This document shows positions 7,964-15,759 of a stretch of DNA of 64,000 bases, one piece after another. The position numbers and the translations under genes are program-made. This DNA comes from Paraburkholderia bryophila (lineage in GTDB: Bacteria; Pseudomonadota; Gammaproteobacteria; Burkholderiales; Burkholderiaceae), in contig NZ_QLTK01000014.1 in the NCBI RefSeq assembly GCF_003269035.1, positions 62,001-126,000 on the forward strand, in the 5' to 3' direction. A model generated the notes under the pieces. The model saw nothing but the letters and a program-made list of their open reading frames with translations, was not told the origin of the DNA and searched no databases. Position 1 is the stretch's first letter. Each line of letters starts with the position of its first letter.

Positions 7964-9655
7964 ATGTTTTCCCGAGCTTTCCTGTTTGGCGTGTCCGGCA
8001 TCGCGTTAGCGGTCTCGCTATACGCATGCGGCGGCAACAACGGAAACGGCAATACGCTGTCGCCGATCTCCGTGCAGAACCAGGCCGCTACGTCCACGCC
8101 GATCAAGCACGTCGTGGTGATCTATAACGAGAACGTCTCGTTCGACCATTACTTCGCGACCTACCCGGTGGCGGGCAACCCGGCGGGTGAACCGGCGTTC
8201 AAGGCAGCCGCAGGCACGCCGACGGTCAACGGTCTGAGCGGCACGCTGCTCAGCGCCAACCCCAACCTGACCAACACGGCGAACGGCGCCGGCGCGGCGA
8301 ACCCGTTCCGCCTCGACCGCACGCAAGCGGCGACGGCCGACCAGAACCACGCGTACACGGCAGAGCAGCAAGCCTACGACAACGGTCTGGCCGACCTGTT
8401 CCCGAAGTACACGGGTAAGGGTTCGAGCGGCGGCGCGGGCGCATTCGGCACGAGCGGCCAGGTGATGGGCTACTACGACGGCAACACCGTCGGCGCAATG
8501 TGGAACTGGGCGCAGAACTTCGCGATGAGCGACAACGCGTACACGGACACGTTCGGTCCGTCGACGCCGGGCGCACTCGAAGTCGTATCCGGTCAGAACA
8601 ACGGCGTGAAGCTCGTCAAGACCTCGCACCCGGTGTTCAACCTGACGACGGCGTCGAGCTCGTACTACGTCAACGACGGCCAGGGCGGCTTCACGTTGAT
8701 CAACGACGCGGACCCGGCTGGCGATACCTGCTCGAGCGCGACCGACCAGATCCAGATGACCGGCAAGAACATCGGCGATCTGCTGAACGCGAAGAACCTC
8801 ACGTGGGGCGGCTTCATGGGCGGCTTCAACCTGAGCACGGTCAACGCGAACAACTCGACGGGTTGCACGCGTAACACGCTGTCGCCGGTGGTCGGTCAGC
8901 CGACCAACGACTACATCCCGCACCACAACTGGTTCCAGTACTTCGCATCGACGGCCAATCCGCAACACTTGCGCCCGAGCGCGACGGCCCAGATCGGCTA
9001 CTCGCTGGAAGCGGACGGCAAGACGCCGGAACCGGCTAACCACCAGTACGACACGGACGACTTCTTCGCTTCGGTGAAGGCAGGCAACTTCCCGTCGGTC
9101 AGCTTCATCAAGGCGCCGGCGTTCCAGGACGGCCACGCAGGCTACTCGGATCCGCTGGACGAACAGGCTTTCACGGCCAAGGTGGTCAACTTCCTGCAGC
9201 AACAGCCGGACTGGAAGAGCACCGCTGTGATCGTGGCGTGGGACGATTCGGACGGCTGGTACGACCATGCGTTCGCGAACACGACGAGCTCGTCGTTCGA
9301 CTCGCAAGCTGACCAGTTGAACGGCGCCGGCAAGTGCGGCACGGGTACGGCTCCGGTGGGCGTGGGTGGTGGCGTGGTCAACGGCCGTTGCGGCCCGGGC
9401 ACGCGTATCCCGTTCCTCGTGATCTCGCCGTGGGCCAAGGTCAACTATGTCGACCACACGCCGATCAGCCAGGCATCCGTGGTTCGCTTCATCGAAGACA
9501 ACTGGCTCGGCGGCCAACGCCTCGGCGGCGGTTCGTTCGACGCGACGGCAGGCAGCATCATGAGCATGTTCAACTTCAGCGGCAGCGGCAACAACCCGAC
9601 CGTGTTCGTCGACCCGAATCTGGGCACGGTGGTCTCGTCGGTCCCGGCTATCTAA
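7964..9655 (+). CDS. Exported phosphoesterase / acid phosphatase (phospholipase C superfamily)
   Basis: A 563-residue protein beginning with a lipoprotein-like signal (FGVSGIALAVSLYACGG; Cys22 the likely lipidated residue, with Tyr at an atypical lipobox position). The mature part is a PF04185-type phosphoesterase: KHVVVIYNENVSFDHYF (about residues 48-64) holds the metal-binding Glu/Asn signature, and VIVAWDDSDGWYDH (about 422-435) and IPFLVISPWAK (about 484-494) are the other conserved blocks. Related proteins are bacterial acid phosphatases (AcpA) and phospholipases C acting in periplasm or outside the cell. It uses a strikingly uniform, highly biased codon set, suggesting strong expression. 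A perfect intrinsic terminator follows at 9712, separating it from the peroxidase gene. Confidence 0.85.
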   Translation: MFSRAFLFGVSGIALAVSLYACGGNNGNGNTLSPISVQNQAATSTPIKHVVVIYNENVSFDHYFATYPVAGNPAGEPAFKAAAGTPTVNGLSGTLLSANPNLTNTANGAGAANPFRLDRTQAATADQNHAYTAEQQAYDNGLADLFPKYTGKGSSGGAGAFGTSGQVMGYYDGNTVGAMWNWAQNFAMSDNAYTDTFGPSTPGALEVVSGQNNGVKLVKTSHPVFNLTTASSSYYVNDGQGGFTLINDADPAGDTCSSATDQIQMTGKNIGDLLNAKNLTWGGFMGGFNLSTVNANNSTGCTRNTLSPVVGQPTNDYIPHHNWFQYFASTANPQHLRPSATAQIGYSLEADGKTPEPANHQYDTDDFFASVKAGNFPSVSFIKAPAFQDGHAGYSDPLDEQAFTAKVVNFLQQQPDWKSTAVIVAWDDSDGWYDHAFANTTSSSFDSQADQLNGAGKCGTGTAPVGVGGGVVNGRCGPGTRIPFLVISPWAKVNYVDHTPISQASVVRFIEDNWLGGQRLGGGSFDATAGSIMSMFNFSGSGNNPTVFVDPNLGTVVSSVPAI

Positions 9656-9711
9656 AAGTCGTGAATCGCATCGGCGCGCTTGCGTCGATGCGAAGCAGGC
9701 AGTATCCCCGT

Positions 9712-9743
9712 GTTGCCAGCCCGTTTGGGCTGGCAACATTTTT
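9712..9743 (+). terminator. Rho-independent terminator after the phosphoesterase gene
   Basis: A perfect 11-bp stem GTTGCCAGCCC / GGGCTGGCAAC (9712-9722 and 9727-9737) with a 4-base loop, followed by ATTTTT. It lies 56 bp after the phosphoesterase stop and 30 bp before the peroxidase ATG, so the peroxidase either has its own promoter within this gap or depends on read-through. Confidence 0.9.
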
Positions 9744-9772
9744 CGTTTTCAGCTTCCCTTGTCGTCGCTCAT

Positions 9773-11200
9773 ATGCCCGCCTCTTCAGCTCGCCCAACGG
9801 AAACAAGTCCTATTCAGAACCCGCCCGGATCCGGTATCCGGCGTTTGCTCGTGCAGCTTGTCGTTGCAGTGATTCTCGCCGCCGTCGTGTTCGGTGTGTG
9901 GGCGCTGCTGTATCCGTCGCGCGTGCCCGCGGCCGTCGGCATGATGGTCGAGGACCTCACTGGCGCGAACGCCACGCCGATCGTGCTTCAACGTCCTGCT
10001 GTGCCGCCTCAGTTGAGTGCCGTCGCGCAACTGGGCAGGAAAATTTTCTTCGATCCGACGCTGTCCGCGTCGGGTCGTCAGTCGTGCGCGTCGTGTCATA
10101 GCCCCGACCATGCGTTTGGTCCGCCGAACGATCTGGCGGTGCAACTGGGCGGCGCGCATCTGACGCTGGAAGGCTACCGGCCGCCGCAATCGCTGATGTA
10201 TCTGTACCGTCAGCCGAACTTCAGCATCGGCCCGGATCAGGGCGACGCGGACGTCGCGCCGGATCTGGCGGCGGCGGCGAGTGCGGCCGCCGGCGTGGAC
10301 CGCGCGCAAAAAAATGCCGGCGTGGCGCCGGCCGCACCCGCGATGGTGCCGCAAGGCGGATTGTTCTGGGACGGTCGCGCCGACACGCTGCAATTGCAGG
10401 CGTCCGGTCCGCTGCTCAATCCGGTCGAGATGGCCAACGCGAATGCCGCCGATGTGCTGACCAAACTTCAGCACACCGACTATCGCAAGGATTTCCTGCA
10501 ATTGTTCGGTCCCAACGTGTTCCAGAACAAGGACCTGGCGATGTCGGAAGCGATGTTCGCCATCGCGCGTTATCAGGTGGAAGAGCAGGCGTTCCATCCG
10601 TACACCAGCAAGTACGATTACTGGCTGGAAGGCAAGGCGCGCTTGAGCCAAGCCGAACTGCACGGGTTGCGTTTGTTCAACGACCCGAACAAGGCGAATT
10701 GCGCGGGTTGCCATTTGTCGAAACCGGGAACGGACGGTTTGCCGCCGATGTTCACCGACTACCAGTACGAGGCGCTCGGCGTGCCGCGCAATCCGCACCT
10801 GGCCGTCAACAAGGATCACAACTTCTACGATATGGGTATTTGCGGTCCGTTCCGCACGGACATGAAGGACCAGACGCAGTACTGCGGCATGTTCCTCACG
10901 CCGACGCTGCGCAATGTGTCGACGCGTCAGGTGTTCTTCCACAACGGCGTGTATAAGACGCTCGAAGACGTGATGGCGTTCTACAACGATCGCAATACCG
11001 ATCCGAAGAAGTTCTATCCGCTCGGCCCGGACGGCAAGGTCCAGAAGTACGACGATCTGCCGGTCAGGTACCAGGCGAACATCGACGATAAAGACGCCCC
11101 GTTCGACCGCAAATTCGGCGATAAACCGGCAATGACGGACGCCGATATCAAGGACATCATCGCGTTCCTGAAGACCTTGAACGACGGGTACAAGCCTTGA
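9773..11200 (+). CDS. Membrane-anchored di-heme cytochrome c peroxidase
   Basis: A 475-residue di-haem peroxidase of the CcpA/MauG superfamily, which reduces hydrogen peroxide in the periplasm with electrons from small cytochromes. An N-terminal membrane anchor (about residues 20-43) precedes two c-type haem sites, CASCH at 105-109 and CAGCH at 310-314. GRKIFFDPTLSASG before the first haem, and PPMFTDYQYEALGVPRN and FLTPTLRNVSTRQVFFHNG after the second, are conserved in the family. The ATG at 9773 is preferred over an upstream start at 9680, because the longer frame would run through the terminator at 9712-9743. A bidirectional-looking terminator follows at 11256. It may detoxify peroxide; no partner cytochrome gene is adjacent. 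Confidence 0.9.
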   Translation: MPASSARPTETSPIQNPPGSGIRRLLVQLVVAVILAAVVFGVWALLYPSRVPAAVGMMVEDLTGANATPIVLQRPAVPPQLSAVAQLGRKIFFDPTLSASGRQSCASCHSPDHAFGPPNDLAVQLGGAHLTLEGYRPPQSLMYLYRQPNFSIGPDQGDADVAPDLAAAASAAAGVDRAQKNAGVAPAAPAMVPQGGLFWDGRADTLQLQASGPLLNPVEMANANAADVLTKLQHTDYRKDFLQLFGPNVFQNKDLAMSEAMFAIARYQVEEQAFHPYTSKYDYWLEGKARLSQAELHGLRLFNDPNKANCAGCHLSKPGTDGLPPMFTDYQYEALGVPRNPHLAVNKDHNFYDMGICGPFRTDMKDQTQYCGMFLTPTLRNVSTRQVFFHNGVYKTLEDVMAFYNDRNTDPKKFYPLGPDGKVQKYDDLPVRYQANIDDKDAPFDRKFGDKPAMTDADIKDIIAFLKTLNDGYKP

Positions 11201-11255
11201 GTGATGAAGGGCCGCCCGCTGTGTAGCGGGCCGTGAGCAGATCAGGTCAGCGCTG

Positions 11256-11290
11256 AAGGGTTGCGTCGATCTCGACGCAACCCTTTTGCT
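11256..11290 (+). terminator. Strong intrinsic terminator between convergent genes
   Basis: A perfect 14-bp stem (AAGGGTTGCGTCGA at 11256-11269, complementary arm 11272-11285) with the turn at 11270-11271 and a TTTTGCTTTT tail. It stands between the peroxidase (+) and the glycosyltransferase (-). A weaker CCCGCT/AGCGGG hairpin lies just before it at about 11215-11230. Confidence 0.9.
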
Positions 11291-11311
11291 TTTCGGCCTG
11301 ACTCGATCACG

Positions 11312-12499
11312 TCAAGCCGCTGCGTCCGCCGCCTGCGTGCGTTGCCTGCCGATGGATTCCAGCACCGCTTGCACGACCCGCTCGACACCCGGCCAGTTGC
11401 GCGCCGGGTCGTCCGTCACGATCTGCTCGGGGGACACGCTGCGATACGGCGGCGGATAACCCCAGATCGCGTCGTGGCGCTCGGGCCTCGTGATACTGCC
11501 GCCGATCACCGCGACCGTCGGACGGTGAAACGCCGCCGCGACGTGCATCAGCATCGACGAATTGGTCAGCACGACGTCGGCCTGTTCGGTGAGCGCGAAG
11601 GTGATCCGCATCGGCGCCTGGCCCGCTACCGAGCGGATCGACACGCCCATGCCCGCCGTGGTGATCGCTTCGGCGGCGCGCGCCTGATCCGCCGCGCTGC
11701 CGACGATCACGATATCGCAGAGATCGCCATTCTTGCCGATGGCCCGCGCGATCTGCGCGAGCGCGGCGCCCGCCTGACGCGCATCCCACGCCTTGCTGGC
11801 CACGCCGGCGCCCACCCCCGCGACGATCCGTACGATCCGGCGGCCCGCAGCATCCGCACAGGCATTCCAGATGCGCGTGGCGTGAGCCCGCTCGGCGTCG
11901 GTCAGGAAGAGTTGCGGGCGCGCTTCCGGCAGTTCGGTCGCGCCCAGCAACTCCGCTTGCGCGAGTGCCGCGCGTCCGCATTGGCGCGCCGCGAATTCGA
12001 TGTGCGCCTGACAGCCGCTCCAGCCGCCGCGATAACCGCGCACGCCGATGCGATAACGTGCACCGGCGCGCATCAGCAATACGGCGCCCATGTAGCTGCC
12101 GAGCACGTCGATGCCGACATCGACGCCGCCGTGCGCGCGCAGCGCGGCGACTTGCGGCGAGCGCCACAGAAAGCGCAGCACGTTGCGGTGCGAGCGGTCG
12201 TCGACCAGCTTGTTGTTCCAGGGCGCGTCGAGTTCGACGATTTCGTCGACGAACGGATTGTTCTCGAGAATCGGCCGTCCCCACGCGCCGATGCCGGCGA
12301 TCAGGCGCGTCGTCGGGAAACGTTTTCGCAGTGCCTCGAACAGCGGGGTGGTGGTCAGAAGTTCGCCGAAGTCGTTGGGGCGCAGCACGAGAATCTCGCG
12401 CGGCGTGGTGCGCCGCGGATCGAAACGCGGCGGATAGAAGCGGCCGGCCAGCCAGACCGGCGTTTCGACGACGAGGCTTTTCCAACTCTTCCAACCCAT
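11312..12499 (-). CDS. Glycosyltransferase family 9 (ADP-heptose:LPS heptosyltransferase-like)
   Basis: A 395-residue GT-B glycosyltransferase of family 9, enzymes that add heptose to the LPS inner core at the cytoplasmic face of the inner membrane. Supporting features are the N-terminal ILVLRPNDFGELLTTTPLFEAL block (about residues 34-55), typical of GT9 acceptor-side loops, and the C-terminal nucleotide-sugar region with VLTNSSMLMHVAAAFHRPTVAVIGGS (about 305-330). I chose the ATG at 12499 because GGAG stands six bases upstream and the N-terminal helix MGWKSWKSLVVETPVW follows; an in-frame extension to 12778 has arginine-rich, low-complexity sequence typical of non-coding frames. No other LPS genes adjoin it, so it may be an accessory transferase. 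Confidence 0.85.
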   Translation of the reverse strand: MGWKSWKSLVVETPVWLAGRFYPPRFDPRRTTPREILVLRPNDFGELLTTTPLFEALRKRFPTTRLIAGIGAWGRPILENNPFVDEIVELDAPWNNKLVDDRSHRNVLRFLWRSPQVAALRAHGGVDVGIDVLGSYMGAVLLMRAGARYRIGVRGYRGGWSGCQAHIEFAARQCGRAALAQAELLGATELPEARPQLFLTDAERAHATRIWNACADAAGRRIVRIVAGVGAGVASKAWDARQAGAALAQIARAIGKNGDLCDIVIVGSAADQARAAEAITTAGMGVSIRSVAGQAPMRITFALTEQADVVLTNSSMLMHVAAAFHRPTVAVIGGSITRPERHDAIWGYPPPYRSVSPEQIVTDDPARNWPGVERVVQAVLESIGRQRTQAADAAA

Positions 12500-12817
12500 G
12501 GTTTCTCCACGCGAAAAGGGGCGGCGTAGCTCGACGCGTAGGCGGCCGAACGGATATCGCCCCGATTGTGCATGGAGGCCTGCCGGCCCTGTGTGGCCGG
12601 GCGTACAGAGGCGTGGAGGTCGCTGCGACAGCGGCACGGCGGGGCAGGTGTCATGCAGGCACCACCCAACCACCCTGCGAGCGCGCGCCGGGATAAACGG
12701 GCGACGTAACCGCCGGATCGGCGCGTAAGAATTGGCAATCGGCGGCGCGGCGCGATTCTTCAGACTGTCACAACGCATTGCTAAGTTCTGCGACGACTTG
12801 TCGTCGACGGAGAACCG
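12500..12817. other. Divergent intergenic region (GT9 / desaturase)
   Basis: 318 bp separating divergent starts. A 6-bp inverted repeat CGACGA / TCGTCG (12791-12806) lies just before the desaturase ribosome site (ACGGAGAACCG, 12807-12817) and could form a small hairpin near translation start. Otherwise I see only GC-rich sequence with no clear promoter pair. Confidence 0.45.
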
Positions 12818-13816
12818 ATGGACTCACAGGCATGCGCCACGGCAGGACCCGATACCACCGAGGCGGCACACGTGCGGCGCGCGCCGCACCGGGTTGCGAT
12901 CGACCGCCGCGCGAATCTGACGCTGCTGGCGCTCGTCGGCGCGGCGATGGTGCTGCAGTTCGTCGCGTGGCCGTTCCTGTTGCGTCAGTGGGGCGGGGCG
13001 GCGCTATGTCTCGCGGTGCCGCTCGTGGTGCTGGCGCCGACGCACTGGGGCTTGATCCACGAAGCGATTCACGGCCAGTTGCTACCGCAGCGGCGCCTCA
13101 ACGAAGCGCTCGGCAGATGGCTGGCCATTGCCTACCTGTTGCCGTTCGACGCCGTGCGTTTCGGTCATCTGATGCACCATCGTTTTACGCGCGAGCCCTA
13201 CGATCAGCCGGACGTACACGACGGCGCGACACCTCGCGCCTACGCGCGTACCGGCTACACGCTGCGTCTGCTCGGTGGTTTGTATCTGGCGGAAATGGCA
13301 TTGCCGCTGCTATCGTTTCTGCCGGCGCGGTGGACTTGCCGGCTGGTCGCCGCGCAGATCGGCAACGCAGGCCCGGCGGGCGACGACGTGCAGCGCCTGT
13401 TCGTCGGCTTTGCCGGTAATCCGGAGCGGCGCGGCCGCATACGGCGCGACTGGCTGCTGTCGATCGTGCTGCATGGCGGCGCGTTCTATCTGTACGGCGC
13501 GTGGTGGCCGGCGCTTGCCGTGACGATGTATCTGCGCGGCGTGTGGCTCTCGATGGCGGACAACCTGCCGCACTACGACGTCTCGCTCGACACCCCGCAG
13601 CGGGCCCGCAATTTTCGCGTGCCGGCCGTCTGGCAAGCGGTGCTGATGAATCATCATCTGCACCAGTTGCATCACCGGTATCCCACGCTGCCATGGACCG
13701 CGCTTTCGGGATTGGCGCGCGAGCATGGCGCGACGTCGGCGTCTTCGTCAGTCGAGGACGAGGCTTATTTCAGGGCGGCGCTCAGGCAGTTCCAGCGCTT
13801 CGGCCGCGTGCGTTGA
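12818..13816 (+). CDS. Membrane fatty acid desaturase-type di-iron enzyme
   Basis: A 332-residue integral membrane protein with the three His boxes of fatty-acid desaturases: HEAIH at 81-85, HLMHH at 117-121 and HLHQLHH at 280-286. These bind the di-iron centre that uses O2 to desaturate or hydroxylate a lipid acyl chain. Hydrophobic segments flank the boxes at about residues 34-55, 60-76, 100-112, 145-170 and 210-245. GGAG upstream supports the ATG at 12818. It ends seven bases from the convergent TetR gene. Substrate and position specificity cannot be read from sequence; related proteins include beta-carotene hydroxylase-like and alkane-hydroxylase-like members, but no carotenoid genes are near. 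Confidence 0.85.
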   Translation: MDSQACATAGPDTTEAAHVRRAPHRVAIDRRANLTLLALVGAAMVLQFVAWPFLLRQWGGAALCLAVPLVVLAPTHWGLIHEAIHGQLLPQRRLNEALGRWLAIAYLLPFDAVRFGHLMHHRFTREPYDQPDVHDGATPRAYARTGYTLRLLGGLYLAEMALPLLSFLPARWTCRLVAAQIGNAGPAGDDVQRLFVGFAGNPERRGRIRRDWLLSIVLHGGAFYLYGAWWPALAVTMYLRGVWLSMADNLPHYDVSLDTPQRARNFRVPAVWQAVLMNHHLHQLHHRYPTLPWTALSGLAREHGATSASSSVEDEAYFRAALRQFQRFGRVR

Positions 13817-13822
13817 GCGGCA

Positions 13823-14461
13823 TCAGTCCTGTTTTCCAACCGACGGGCGCGCGTAGCGGGCGAGAAACATATCGGCCGTCGATTCCGCCAGACGCGTCTG
13901 TTCGTCTGGACCTAGCGGCGGCTGCCCCATCGCCACCTGCGGCCAGAATGCGAACGACTTCACCAGACCCTGCAACTGATGCGCGGCGAACAGCGGATCG
14001 GTCGTGTCAAGACGTCCGTCGGCAGCAGCCGCACGCACCCAGACCGTCAGGTCTTCCTCACGTTCGCCGAGCCGCGCCACCATCTCCCGCGCGCGTTCCG
14101 GCGAATGAATCCCCGCCGCGATGGCGACCCGCGCCAGCGACAGGAACGCGTCGTCGTTAATCAGCTTCAGCTTGCGCGACAGCAGCGCGAGCAGTTGCGC
14201 GCGCAACGGCCGGTCGCCGCGATAGGCGGGCGGCTCGCCTTCGTGGCTGGCTTCCCACAACTGCCGCAGGATTTCCGCGAACAGCGCTTCCTTGCTGGGG
14301 AAATGGTTGTAGACCGTGCGCTTCGAGACGTTCGCACTGGCGGCGATGCGATCCATGCTGGTCGCGTCGAAACCGGCCGCGAGAAACTCTTCGATCGCCG
14401 CGCCGATGATGGCGAGGCGCTTGCGGTCGGTCAGGCGTTGAGGCGTGTCGTTCGGGTCCAT
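13823..14461 (-). CDS. TetR family transcriptional regulator
   Basis: A 212-residue TetR-type repressor. The N-terminal domain (about residues 12-60) has the family helix-turn-helix: AAIEEFLAAGFDATSMDRIAASANVSKRTVYNHFPSKEALFAEI. The C-terminal domain (about 70-200) would bind a small ligand or form the dimer. The gene is divergent from the metallo-hydrolase at 14545, with an 83-bp spacer full of inverted repeats that overlap both promoters, so it very likely represses that gene and itself. Its own promoter places the transcription start at or beside the ATG at 14461, which explains the missing ribosome site. Inducer unknown. Confidence 0.9.
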   Translation of the reverse strand: MDPNDTPQRLTDRKRLAIIGAAIEEFLAAGFDATSMDRIAASANVSKRTVYNHFPSKEALFAEILRQLWEASHEGEPPAYRGDRPLRAQLLALLSRKLKLINDDAFLSLARVAIAAGIHSPERAREMVARLGEREEDLTVWVRAAAADGRLDTTDPLFAAHQLQGLVKSFAFWPQVAMGQPPLGPDEQTRLAESTADMFLARYARPSVGKQD

Positions 14462-14467
14462 CGTGAA

Positions 14468-14525
14468 ATTTTACACCGGGCAGTTTACTTTTCTCAAAAA
14501 TAAACTACACTGAGCAGTCTACTTT
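14468..14525. promoter_or_regulatory. Divergent promoters with TetR-type operator
   Basis: For the minus strand: -35 TTGAGA (14492-14497) and -10 TAAAAT (14468-14473), 18 bp apart, start near 14461. For the plus strand: -35 TTTACT (14484-14489) and -10 TACACT (14506-14511), 16 bp apart. An 11-2-11 imperfect palindrome AAACTACACTG / CAGTCTACTTT (14502-14525, two mismatches) covers the plus -10, and an AGTTTA / TAAACT repeat (14482-14506) covers the minus -35. Their shared half-site GCAGT-TACTTT occurs twice in direct orientation. Confidence 0.65.
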
Positions 14526-14544
14526 TAGCGTTGGGGCGTCTTAC

Positions 14545-15681
14545 ATGACTTCGCTCATCGGTTCTATCCGCCATGCTTTGGGTTTCACCGCCGCGAGGCG
14601 CGGGCGCGAGCGTTCGCAAGGGTCGGCGCAGCACGACGGCGAGCGTTTTCGCAACGTCAAGCCGCGGCCGGTGGAAGGGCTCGGCAAGACCTTGAGCATT
14701 GCGTGGAACGTGCTGGTCAACAAACCGTCGGGCACCGTGCCGACGGGCGCGTTGCCGGTCGACACCTTGACACGCGCACAGCTCGAGGCCGCGCCCGACC
14801 GCAGCCTCTACCGGCTCGGACATTCCACGTTGCTGCTGAAGCTGCGCGGGCAGTTCTGGCTGACCGATCCGGTGTTTGCCGAGCGCGCGTCGCCGTTCCG
14901 GCGGCTCGGGCCGAAGCGTTTTCATGCGCCGCCCATTGCGCTGGCCGATCTGCCGCCGCTAGCCGGCGTGATTCTGTCGCACGATCACTACGACCATCTG
15001 GACCGCGAGACGGTGCTGGCGCTCGCCGCCACGACCCAGGTGTTTCTGACGCCGCTGGGTGTCGGCGACCGGCTGATCGAATGGGGCATCGACGCACGCA
15101 AGGTGCGCCAGTTCGACTGGTGGCAGGGCGTGGAAATCGACGGCATCGCGTTCACGGCGACGCCCGCGCAGCATTTCTCCGGTCGCAGCCTGTTCGATAG
15201 CAACAGCACGTTGTGGGCGTCGTGGGTAATCGTCGACGGCGACCTGCGCGTGTTCTTTAGCGGTGATACCGGGTACTTCGACGGCTTTAAAACGATTGGC
15301 GAGCGGCTCGGGCCGTTCGACCTGACGCTCGTCGAAACCGGCGCCTACGACAAGCTCTGGCCTTACGTCCACATGCAGCCCGACGACACCGTGCAGGCGC
15401 ATATCGATCTGCGCGGCCGCTGGCTGGTGCCGATTCATAACGGCACGTTCGATCTGGCGATGCATCGGTGGTACGAACCGTTCGAGCGCGTGATCGGCCT
15501 GGCCGCCGTGCGCGGCATTGCGCTGTCGACGCCGCGCATGGGCGAGCGGCTGGATCTCGCCGCGCCACATCGCGGCGAGCGGTGGTGGCGCAAGGTGGTC
15601 GAGGTCGTCGAGGTTGCCGATGCACCGAAGACAGCGCGGCGTTGGTTCTCGTGTCGGGGCGCGGGGCAAACTAATTCGTGA
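14545..15681 (+). CDS. MBL-fold metallo-hydrolase (RomA / NAPE-PLD-like)
   Basis: A 378-residue metallo-beta-lactamase-fold hydrolase. The metal site SHDHYDHLD occupies about residues 145-153 (His146, His148, Asp150, His151); later conserved points are HFSGRSLFDSNSTLWASWV and FFSGDTGYFDGF, and the C-terminal PIHNGTFDLAMHRWYEP carries the last His. The pattern matches the RomA/UlaG-like and N-acyl-phosphatidylethanolamine phospholipase D group, so the substrate may be a phospholipid or a lactone. There is no signal peptide, but an N-terminal basic region is present. Divergent from and probably controlled by the TetR protein. The ATG at 14545 lacks a good Shine-Dalgarno. Confidence 0.85.
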   Translation: MTSLIGSIRHALGFTAARRGRERSQGSAQHDGERFRNVKPRPVEGLGKTLSIAWNVLVNKPSGTVPTGALPVDTLTRAQLEAAPDRSLYRLGHSTLLLKLRGQFWLTDPVFAERASPFRRLGPKRFHAPPIALADLPPLAGVILSHDHYDHLDRETVLALAATTQVFLTPLGVGDRLIEWGIDARKVRQFDWWQGVEIDGIAFTATPAQHFSGRSLFDSNSTLWASWVIVDGDLRVFFSGDTGYFDGFKTIGERLGPFDLTLVETGAYDKLWPYVHMQPDDTVQAHIDLRGRWLVPIHNGTFDLAMHRWYEPFERVIGLAAVRGIALSTPRMGERLDLAAPHRGERWWRKVVEVVEVADAPKTARRWFSCRGAGQTNS

Positions 15682-15693
15682 TGGATGGTGTTG

Positions 15694-15740
15694 CGGGGCC
15701 GGCTTCGTCTTCCTCTTGCAGGAGAGCGAAGCCAGCCCCG
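15694..15740. terminator. Long hairpin between convergent genes
   Basis: Arms 15694-15707 and 15727-15740 pair over 14 bp with one G-U, enclosing a loop that itself holds a TCCT/AGGA mini-stem. It sits between the metallo-hydrolase (+) and the repeat protein (-). No T-run follows on either strand, so it may be a rho-independent-like barrier or an mRNA-stabilising structure. Confidence 0.55.
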
Positions 15741-15759
15741 CTTCGATGGCGCTGTCCGG

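Noticed and set aside
8018-9739. 573-codon minus-strand frame under the phosphoesterase
   Set aside because: Val/Arg-rich shadow caused by strong codon bias of the real gene on the plus strand.
12500-12778. N-terminal extension of the GT9 protein
   Set aside because: Low-complexity Arg/Pro-rich sequence; the ATG at 12499 has a good ribosome site and family-like N-terminus.
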